Assembly: GCA_020853075.1 (NCBI GenBank)
Contig: JADYZS010000098.1
Location: 1-5,382, forward strand
From: Anaerolineae bacterium
GTDB taxonomy: Bacteria; Chloroflexota; Anaerolineae; JADYZS01
Reading direction: 5' to 3'
Length of the DNA stretch: 5,382 bases
In this document: positions 1-5,382 of the stretch, piece after piece
Layout: every line of letters starts with the position of its first letter
Position numbering within the stretch: position 1 is the stretch's first letter
Notes under the pieces: model-generated
What the model was told of the DNA's origin: nothing
Database searches by the model: none
The model's input: only the letters and a program-made list of their open reading frames with translations
Program-made: the position numbers and the translations under genes

Positions 1-336
1 AAGCCGGAGGACGTCGTGAAAGTTGGCGACGTGGTAGAGACCAGGGTCAGCCGTTTGGACAAGCGGCGCGGGCGGATTGACCTGAGCATGAAGGGCCTAC
101 GCTCAGAGCCCGAACCCGACGTGCCTGAACCACAACCGCGCTACGAAGGCGACGACCAGGAACCAGACAACGAGGACGACGTTAGCATTATTGAGATCGC
201 CCTGCAAAAGGCACAGTACGACAAGCGGCGAGACCGCCGCGAGCGCCGCAAGCAGCGCGAGCGGGATGATTCTCGCCGTACCGAGTTGGACGATATTATC
301 TCGCGCACGCTGCGCCAACATCGCGGCGAAGACTGA
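1..336 (+). CDS. S1 RNA-binding domain protein, C-terminal part (5' end outside window)
   Basis: The reading frame is open from the first base and ends at TGA 334-336, so 111 C-terminal residues are visible. Residues 1-33 are the end of an S1 (OB-fold) RNA-binding domain: a VGDVVETRV strand, then LDKRRGRIDLSMKGL, which fits the S1 pattern of V-x-VGD-x-V and R-I-x-LS-x-K. Next comes an acidic, proline-containing stretch (about 34-62). After that is a short helix-like segment, IIEIALQKAQ (63-72), and a very basic, probably helical region rich in Arg (73-95), ending in LDDIISRTLRQHRGED. S1 proteins of this kind bind RNA in the cytoplasm and often associate with ribosomes or RNA turnover, but the exact role cannot be read from this fragment. 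The full protein could be a small single-S1 protein or the last domain of a larger one. The terminator-like hairpin downstream suggests it ends its transcription unit. The S1 call is secure; the function is not. Confidence 0.85.
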   Translation, partial: KPEDVVKVGDVVETRVSRLDKRRGRIDLSMKGLRSEPEPDVPEPQPRYEGDDQEPDNEDDVSIIEIALQKAQYDKRRDRRERRKQRERDDSRRTELDDIISRTLRQHRGED

Positions 337-362
337 ACCGCTCCCGTTTTCCGAACAAATGC

Positions 363-403
363 CAGGCGATGCTCACATCCGTCAGCATCGCCTGTTTGTT
401 TTC
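363..403 (+). terminator. Rho-independent terminator after the S1-domain gene
   Basis: Two perfectly complementary 11-base arms, CAGGCGATGCT (363-373) and AGCATCGCCTG (384-394), flank a 10-base loop and are followed directly by TTTGTTTTC (395-403). A GC-rich stem with a T-rich tail 27 bases after the stop codon is the standard intrinsic terminator layout. It lies only 43 bases before the start codon of the next gene, so some readthrough, or a promoter I cannot recognise, must serve that gene. Confidence 0.85.
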
Positions 404-434
404 TGGGCGAGGCACGACGGGAACCGCTTTGCAC

Positions 435-448
435 GGAGCAGAGGCATG
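435..448 (+). promoter_or_regulatory. Ribosome binding site and start codon of the first protease
   Basis: GGAG at 435-438 sits 7 bases before ATG 446-448. This fixes the start: the same frame stays open upstream as far as an ATG at 191, but only the ATG at 446 has a Shine-Dalgarno sequence and places a signal peptide at the N-terminus. The longer reading would also overlap the S1-domain gene by almost 150 bases. Confidence 0.75.
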
Positions 449-3127
449 AGACGTCGCCGGTCGTGGCTGTTCTCAACTTTACTCACCGTCGCCATCCTGT
501 TCAACAGCGTATCTTTTGCGTCTGCCTGGGAGAGCACTCCTGGTTCTATCCCGCCCGGCTTCGCTTCTGAGAATGGGGAATACGTGCCGGGCGAAGTCGT
601 TGTCGGCCTGGATCGCGCGGCAAGCGAAGAAGGAGTGCGTCGCGCCACGCAAAGCCTCGGCGCGCAAAGTATGGCGGGCTCTATCAAAGGCCGCTTTCAG
701 CTCTACCGCTTCGCCAGCGATGCAGAGGCCGAACGAGCCATCGCCGCCTTGCAGCGGCTTCCCGGCGTGGTCCACGTCTTCCGAAACCGGCGGGTGAGCG
801 TTCCTGAACTCCCCACGCCACCCGGCGATAAACGGGACATCCAGAGACTACCCTCGCCATCTGCCGGATCACCCCAGGCCGCTGTTACCCCTCCGCAAGA
901 AGACGTGGATCAGGCAGAGAGTGCGGCCCAGGGAGACCCCGAACCGGAGGTAGTAGCGGATCACTTCAGATATACACCGGGCCCCTCAGGTACGGCGATT
1001 CCCCTGCGGACGAGCAACGACCCGGCGCGCGGCTGGCAATGGCATCTGGACAAGATCAAGGATAATCTGACCGCCCTCCGCCTTGAGCCTGCGCCTCTCA
1101 TAGCCATTGTAGATACGGGGGTGGATTACAACCACCCTGATCTAAAGGGAAAAGTCCTCTCTGGCCGTGATTTCGTGGGCAACGACAACGACCCCCTGGA
1201 CGAGAACGGCCACGGAACCCACCTGGCGGGCATCGCCGCGGCCTGGGCCGACAACGGGCAAGGGGGAACAGGAGTTTCACCCACCAGCAACATCCTGGCT
1301 GTAAGGGTGTTGGATGGAGATGGCAGAGGCAGTCTCTTCGCCATCCTGGCCGGCCTTGATTACGCCACCGAGTACCCGGAAGTGCGCATCATTAACCTCA
1401 GTCTGGACGTCTATGTTCCCTGCCAGGGGCCGGAGTATGCGGTCATGCGCGAGGCCATCCGCTCGGCGGCTAAAAATGGCAAGATCGTGGTGGTCGCCGC
1501 AGGGAACGAGAGCGACGTGCCGATCCTCAACGATCTTTACAGGTCGGGCACGGTACATGCCTGTCCTATCCCTGCCAGCATCCCCGAAGCCTTCACCGTC
1601 GCCGCTACCGACGAGAACGACCAGCGCGCGTACTTCTCCAATTATAGCCTCCCTCCCGACTACGTGCATCGGGGCGCCGGTGGCTTCTCCTTTGTGGACG
1701 TTGCCGCCCCCGGCTGGAATATCCTGAGCGCGTTCGCCGGTCAGGGCTATGCGTCACGCAGCGGCACTTCCGTGGCCGCGCCCATCGTCGCGGGCACAGC
1801 AGCCCGCGTGTGGGCCCAATTTCCAGGTCTAACGAACGCGGAGGTGCAGACGCGCCTCCTCAGCACCGGCCTGGAATTGCATAGCAGCCAGGGGTTCCCG
1901 GTTCCTGTGCCACGGGTGGACCTGCGCCGCGCGTTGGCTGTGCACACCACTGGCATACAGGGTCAGGTTGTGAACCCGATGAACGGACTGCCGTTGCACG
2001 ACGTCATGATACAGGTGCGGGCCAACAGTTCCGTAGTAGCCGGTGTGCGCACCAACGCCGCCGGTTTCTATACTCTCGCCGGCCTGGAACCGGGCGTCAA
2101 CTATACGCTTCTGGCAACCCGGCCCGATCTGATCGCCGTCAGTATCAGGGCCACTACCCTCAGCGGTGTCATCCGAGAGGGCTACAACTTGCACCCCGTC
2201 TCCCGCCGCCACAGCATAGGGCCAGCAGAGCCCAACTGGCATCTGGCCCTCGCGTGGCACGATACGCAGCCCGGCCTCAGCGAATGGCGTTTGGGCTACG
2301 TTAATGCCAACCCCGCAATCCTGCCCTGGCAGCGCACGGCAGGGCAGGAGATGAACCTCTACCTCAAGACGCCTGGCGCGGGCATCCTCTCTTATGCCGA
2401 TCCCGGCGACCTGGATCACGAACCGTTCGCCCGCATTACGCGTGATTCCTTCGCCGATGCAGTTGCCACCGAAGGCGCGATCATCCGCAGGCAGGCTGCC
2501 GGTGCGTACTGCGTCTCCGTCCATCTGGATCCGCGAGACTTCGGCTGGGGTGAGTTCGCGTCTTCTGGCGCGACGCTGAGATTGCACAAAGGGCGCACTC
2601 TATACAGGACGGTGCGCGTCAGCGAGGCGATCACAGGCACGGGCACGTCCTGGTGGAGCGTCTTGCGATTGGAAGGGGACACGGTTAGCGTCATCAACGA
2701 ATTGCAGCATTATCCTTGTTGGGGTTCGCCCGATGACGACATCCCAGGTATTCCGTATCCGAGCAACTCGCGCGCGCAGGGTGATTTGGGGATTGACCTG
2801 GACCGGGCCGACGTCTATGGCGTACCTTTGCGCCAGGGGGAGAACTACCGTTTCCGGCTGTCCGGCTCCGCGACGACGGACTTTGACCTCTATTTGTTCG
2901 GCCCCGACGCGGCCAGCATTTACGGGGCGATTCCCCTCGTCCAGTCAGACCGCCCTGGCAGCACGGAGTGCTTCGGCTTCAAACCTCCTGCCGACGGCAT
3001 CTACTATTTGCTGGCCTGGGCTTTCGCGGGAAAGGGATCTTATGTCATAGAAGTAAGCAGGGTAGGCGGATGTCCGACTCCCCCGCGCGGGCCAGCGAAT
3101 CGCCCCCTGCCGCACTTCTTCAGTTGA
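446..3127 (+). CDS. Secreted subtilisin-like (S8) serine protease with PPC domain
   Basis: This gene encodes an 893-residue exported endopeptidase. Residues 1-27 are a Sec signal peptide (MRRRR start, hydrophobic core, cleavage after ASA at 25-27). Residues 45-117 resemble the fervidolysin-type inhibitory prodomain (VPGEVVVGL near the start, LPGVVHVFRN at the end). A linker of about 70 residues (120-190), with roughly 14 prolines, precedes the catalytic domain (about 191-490). The catalytic residues are intact: Asp223 in IVDTGVDYNHPDL, His256 in NGHGTHLAG, the oxyanion Asn354 in AAGNES, and Ser442 in GTSVAAP. Residues 503-575 look like a carboxypeptidase regulatory-like beta-sandwich (GIQGQVVNPMNGLPLHDV, then TNAAGFYTLAGL). 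Residues 576-788 match no family with certainty. Residues 789-871 look like a PPC domain (DFDLYLFGP, then DGIYYLLAWA and GSYVIEVS). Six cysteines (326, 373, 689, 758, 842, 876) could form disulfides after export. Such proteases act outside the cell and mature by removal of the prodomain. No promoter is recognisable just upstream. The protease call is very secure; the substrate is unknown. Confidence 0.95.
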   Translation: MRRRRSWLFSTLLTVAILFNSVSFASAWESTPGSIPPGFASENGEYVPGEVVVGLDRAASEEGVRRATQSLGAQSMAGSIKGRFQLYRFASDAEAERAIAALQRLPGVVHVFRNRRVSVPELPTPPGDKRDIQRLPSPSAGSPQAAVTPPQEDVDQAESAAQGDPEPEVVADHFRYTPGPSGTAIPLRTSNDPARGWQWHLDKIKDNLTALRLEPAPLIAIVDTGVDYNHPDLKGKVLSGRDFVGNDNDPLDENGHGTHLAGIAAAWADNGQGGTGVSPTSNILAVRVLDGDGRGSLFAILAGLDYATEYPEVRIINLSLDVYVPCQGPEYAVMREAIRSAAKNGKIVVVAAGNESDVPILNDLYRSGTVHACPIPASIPEAFTVAATDENDQRAYFSNYSLPPDYVHRGAGGFSFVDVAAPGWNILSAFAGQGYASRSGTSVAAPIVAGTAARVWAQFPGLTNAEVQTRLLSTGLELHSSQGFPVPVPRVDLRRALAVHTTGIQGQVVNPMNGLPLHDVMIQVRANSSVVAGVRTNAAGFYTLAGLEPGVNYTLLATRPDLIAVSIRATTLSGVIREGYNLHPVSRRHSIGPAEPNWHLALAWHDTQPGLSEWRLGYVNANPAILPWQRTAGQEMNLYLKTPGAGILSYADPGDLDHEPFARITRDSFADAVATEGAIIRRQAAGAYCVSVHLDPRDFGWGEFASSGATLRLHKGRTLYRTVRVSEAITGTGTSWWSVLRLEGDTVSVINELQHYPCWGSPDDDIPGIPYPSNSRAQGDLGIDLDRADVYGVPLRQGENYRFRLSGSATTDFDLYLFGPDAASIYGAIPLVQSDRPGSTECFGFKPPADGIYYLLAWAFAGKGSYVIEVSRVGGCPTPPRGPANRPLPHFFS

Positions 3128-3152
3128 CGTTCCTCTTGCCATCCCCTATAAT
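3124..3152 (+). promoter_or_regulatory. Sigma70-type promoter for the second protease gene
   Basis: TTGACG (3124-3129, five of six consensus bases) and TATAAT (3147-3152, six of six) are separated by exactly 17 bases, the optimal spacing. The -35 box contains the TGA stop codon (3125-3127) of the upstream protease gene. Transcription would start near 3159, leaving a leader of about 73 bases before the ATG at 3232. This is the best promoter match in the window and points to independent expression of the downstream gene by the housekeeping sigma factor. Confidence 0.8.
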
Positions 3153-3155
3153 GAA

Positions 3156-3175
3156 TGGGCGCGAAGCGCAGCCCA
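3156..3175 (+). other. Hairpin at the predicted mRNA 5' end
   Basis: TGGGC (3156-3160) pairs with GCCCA (3171-3175). Inside it, GCG (3161-3163) pairs with CGC (3167-3169), leaving a three-base loop and a bulged A at 3170, so eight base pairs in all. It starts about where transcription from the 3124-3152 promoter would begin, so it could protect the 5' end of the message. No T-run follows, so it is unlikely to be an intrinsic terminator for the upstream gene. That it functions as RNA is inferred from position alone. Confidence 0.4.
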
Positions 3176-3231
3176 ACCTGCGACTGTCGCTCCGGGATAC
3201 CATCATTCACTTGCTGATAGAGAAACCCTTC

Positions 3232-5382
3232 ATGCGTCTGACCCCACACTTCACAACCCGCTTCACCATCGGTCTTCTGCTGGTTACCATCGCCTTCACC
3301 CTTCCCGTTGGTGCTATTGTCCAGCCCTCGGAACCAGGCCCCAGCCTCTATCTTCAGCGCGTCACCTTTGACCCTTTGCGCGAAGAACCCTCTTTTCCGA
3401 CAAGGCTCATGGCCCCTGCTTCTGTCACCGATGAGCCCGGCTATGCCATCGTGCAATTCCAGGGGCCCATCCAACCGGCATGGTGGGACGCAGCAACCGC
3501 TGCCGGCGCGGAACTCCTGGATTATATCCCTGACTATGCCTTTGTCGCCCGCCTCAAGCCGGGAGCCGCCCAAGCCCTCCTCTCTCTGCCCAGTGTGCGT
3601 TGGGTAGGCCCATTCCACCCTGCCTACAAGGTGAGCTTTGCCTTAGATCCGGTGTTCGCCAGGGGCTCGCAGGACGAAAAGGGCGAGGTTTTGGATCTCC
3701 GCGTTCGTCTCTTCATAGGCGAAGACCTACCCACCGTAGAGAGAGAGTTGGCCGCGTTGGGGGCCCACGTCACCGGCCATTCGGCCAACCAGTGGGGCAG
3801 TACCTTGCGCTTGCGGTTGCCTGCGAGCGCGCTGGCGGACGCCGCCCGCATCGCCGCCATCTCCTGGCTGGAGCCAGGCTATCCACGCCAGCTCTTCAAC
3901 GACGTGGGGCGCGCTGCGATGGGCGTCCACACCGCCTGGGGGCGCATCTCCAGCCTCTACGGTGCAGGCCAGATTGTTGGCGTGGCCGACACAGGGCTGG
4001 ATACCGGAAACACAGCCACCCTCTCCGCCGACTTCGCCGGCCGCCTGGTCAATGCCTACGCGCTGGCCCGCCCTCCTGCCGACTGGTCAGACCTGGACGG
4101 CCATGGCACCCACGTGGCCGGCTCGGTGCTAGGCAACGGCAGCCTTTCCGGCAGCAACCCCGCCAGCCAGACGTATATAAATTCGTTTGCCGGGGTCGCA
4201 CCGGAAGCCGGCCTCGTTTTCCAGTCCATAGATGATGGTTCCGGCAGGCTGCCCGGGCTTCCTGCCGATCTGAACGACCTCTTCCAGCAAGCCTACAACG
4301 ACGGCGCGCGCATCCACGTCAACAGTTGGGGCGGCGTGGATAACCTCGGAGCCTATACGCTGGACGCACAGCAGGCTGACCAGTTCGCCTGGAGCCATCC
4401 CGATATGACGATCTTCTTCGCCGCGGGCAACGAAGCAGTGGACAAGAACAGAGACGGCGTGATAGACCCCGACGCTATCTCCTGGCCCGGAACCGCCAAG
4501 AACGTCGTTGCCGTCGGCGCGAGTGAGTCGTTCCGCCCGTTGGGTGGCTTCAACTACCCGAATGGCGTTTGCTGGGCCTGGGCAGATTGCTGGCCGCAGG
4601 ACTTTCCTGTGTTGCCCATCGCCATAGACGCGCTTTCCAACAACGTCAACGGTCTGGCAGCCTTCTCAGGACGCGGCCCCACCGATGATGGTCGCATCAA
4701 ACCGGACCTGGTCGCTCCTGGCACCAACATCATCTCTGCCCGCTCGCACCATCCTCGCGCCGGCACCGGCTGGGGCTTTTACAACTCGCACTACATTTAT
4801 GATGGCGGCACCAGCATGGCGACACCCCTCGCCGCGGGCGCGGCAGTATTGGTGCGGGACTGGTATAACGACGTGCGGCGAATCGCCAGTCCTTCCGGCG
4901 CTCTCATCAAGGCTACGCTTATCAACGGCGCGACCACCCTCGCGCCGGGGCAATACGGGTACGGTTCCACGCAGGAGGTGCCCGACAGCATCCCCAATAA
5001 TGCTGTTGGCTGGGGCCGGGTGAATCTGGCGGGGTCTATCGCGCCCGACGCGCCCATCGCCCTCTGGTTTGATGACCACTCCACCGGCCTCAGCACCGGC
5101 ACGAGCGTCGTGTACCGGCTGAACATTAGCCCCCCTTCGCCGGGCATTTCTTTGCCAGGTGCCACCGACATCATCCAGAACGGCGGCTTTGAGACGGGAA
5201 ACTTAAGCGCGTGGGAGCCTTCCGGCTCGCCAGGTGTATCCGGTGTCCAGAAACGGAGCGGCAACTATTCTGTGCGCCTGACCAACGGCGATTCGCAAGA
5301 TCACCACGTGCGGCAGGCGATCTCCGTCCCCAGCAATGTTGTGTCGGCTACGCTGTCGTTCTGGGTAAGGATTGATAGTTCG
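3232..5382 (+). CDS. Secreted KP-43-like subtilase (S8), 3' end outside window
   Basis: The frame is open from ATG 3232 to the window edge with no stop, giving 717 residues. Residues 1-28 form a signal peptide (hydrophobic core FTIGLLLVTIAF, likely cleavage after VGA). The propeptide has two similar modules, about 71-133 (YAIVQFQGPI to WVGPFHPAYK) and about 153-224 (ELAALGAHVTG to ISWLEPGY). The catalytic domain (about 235-600) carries Asp253 (VADTGLDTG), His291 (GHGTHVAGSVLG), Asn400 (FFAAGNE) and Ser528 (GGTSMATP). FSGRGPTDDGRIKPDLVAPG and GWGRVNL (from 593) are hallmarks of the KP-43 branch of alkaline proteases. A loop at 404-412 (DKNRDGVID) has the spacing of a calcium-binding DxNxDGxxD site. 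Cys447 and Cys453 lie in an insertion and may pair. After the start of a KP-43-type C-terminal barrel (about 606-640), residues from 648 onward (NGGFETGNLSAWEPSG, then ATLSFWVRI) resemble a carbohydrate-binding module. The start was chosen for its signal peptide; the Shine-Dalgarno match (GATAGAG, 3216-3222) is weak. The enzyme is probably extracellular and calcium-stabilised. The protease call is very secure. Confidence 0.93.
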   Translation, partial: MRLTPHFTTRFTIGLLLVTIAFTLPVGAIVQPSEPGPSLYLQRVTFDPLREEPSFPTRLMAPASVTDEPGYAIVQFQGPIQPAWWDAATAAGAELLDYIPDYAFVARLKPGAAQALLSLPSVRWVGPFHPAYKVSFALDPVFARGSQDEKGEVLDLRVRLFIGEDLPTVERELAALGAHVTGHSANQWGSTLRLRLPASALADAARIAAISWLEPGYPRQLFNDVGRAAMGVHTAWGRISSLYGAGQIVGVADTGLDTGNTATLSADFAGRLVNAYALARPPADWSDLDGHGTHVAGSVLGNGSLSGSNPASQTYINSFAGVAPEAGLVFQSIDDGSGRLPGLPADLNDLFQQAYNDGARIHVNSWGGVDNLGAYTLDAQQADQFAWSHPDMTIFFAAGNEAVDKNRDGVIDPDAISWPGTAKNVVAVGASESFRPLGGFNYPNGVCWAWADCWPQDFPVLPIAIDALSNNVNGLAAFSGRGPTDDGRIKPDLVAPGTNIISARSHHPRAGTGWGFYNSHYIYDGGTSMATPLAAGAAVLVRDWYNDVRRIASPSGALIKATLINGATTLAPGQYGYGSTQEVPDSIPNNAVGWGRVNLAGSIAPDAPIALWFDDHSTGLSTGTSVVYRLNISPPSPGISLPGATDIIQNGGFETGNLSAWEPSGSPGVSGVQKRSGNYSVRLTNGDSQDHHVRQAISVPSNVVSATLSFWVRIDSS

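Noticed and set aside
271..299. Possible promoter in the end of the S1-domain gene (TATTAT at 294-299)
   Set aside because: The -10-like hexamer has no acceptable -35 at 16-18 bases upstream, and the terminator at 363-403 would stop its transcript before the protease gene.
191..445. N-terminal extension of the first protease from an ATG at 191
   Set aside because: It would overlap the S1-domain gene in another frame and span the terminator, and the codons 191-445 give no protease-like sequence. The ATG at 446 has a Shine-Dalgarno sequence and begins a clear signal peptide.
1829..2587. Long open frame on the - strand (252 codons) opposite the first protease
   Set aside because: It lies wholly within a well-supported gene, has no recognisable motif or domain, and is expected from the GC-rich codon bias of the + strand gene.
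3156..3175. Hairpin read as a terminator for the first protease
   Set aside because: No T-run follows the stem, and it sits at the start point of a strong promoter, so a 5' leader role fits better.
3040..3618. Open frame of 192 codons on the - strand across the junction between the two proteases
   Set aside because: It has no domain-like sequence and crosses the end of one supported gene, a strong + strand promoter and the start of another.
3600..4235. Open frame of 211 codons on the + strand inside the second protease
   Set aside because: It is rich in Arg, Gly and Pro, as is typical of a shifted frame in GC-rich DNA. The overlapping frame encodes the propeptide, Asp253 and His291 of a real protease.
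3232..5382. Frameshift or pseudogene in the second protease
   Set aside because: Reading the frame codon by codon from 3232 to the window edge shows no stop, and all four catalytic residues and their motifs are intact.

Overview
This GC-rich window holds three genes, all on the + strand: the 3' end of an S1-domain RNA-binding protein, one complete secreted subtilisin-like (S8) protease, and the first 717 codons of a second, structurally different secreted S8 protease that runs off the right edge. There are no RNA genes, mobile elements, CRISPR arrays or long repeats. No gene-free stretch exceeds about 110 bases. The source looks bacterial: there is a consensus sigma70-type promoter, a rho-independent terminator and Sec signal peptides. 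An S1-domain protein with a charged tail, a KP-43-type subtilase carrying a carbohydrate-binding-like module, and a pre-peptidase C-terminal (PPC) domain together recall Chloroflexota (Anaerolineae-like) genomes. That assignment is a weak inference because the window holds no phylogenetic marker.

Layout. Bases 1-336 encode the end of the S1-domain protein. A strong hairpin with a T-rich tail (363-403) follows it and probably terminates its transcript. Bases 446-3127 encode an 893-residue secreted protease. Its parts are a signal peptide, an inhibitory prodomain, a long proline-rich linker, the S8 catalytic domain, a carboxypeptidase-regulatory-like beta-sandwich, a divergent unassigned region and a PPC domain. 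A near-perfect promoter (TTGACG, 17 bp, TATAAT; 3124-3152) has its -35 box overlapping the stop codon of this gene, and a hairpin lies at the predicted mRNA 5' end. The second protease begins at 3232. It has a signal peptide, a two-part propeptide, a KP-43-like catalytic domain with an intact triad and a likely calcium loop, and then a carbohydrate-binding-like module where KP-43 would continue its C-terminal barrel.

Together the two proteases form an extracellular protein-degradation locus. They belong to different S8 branches and share no obvious domain outside the catalytic fold, so they look like functional neighbours rather than a recent duplication. The dedicated promoter suggests the second protease can be expressed independently of the first. 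I see no clear evidence of a previously undescribed system. The most unusual points are domain-architecture details of the two proteases and the promoter embedded at the gene junction.
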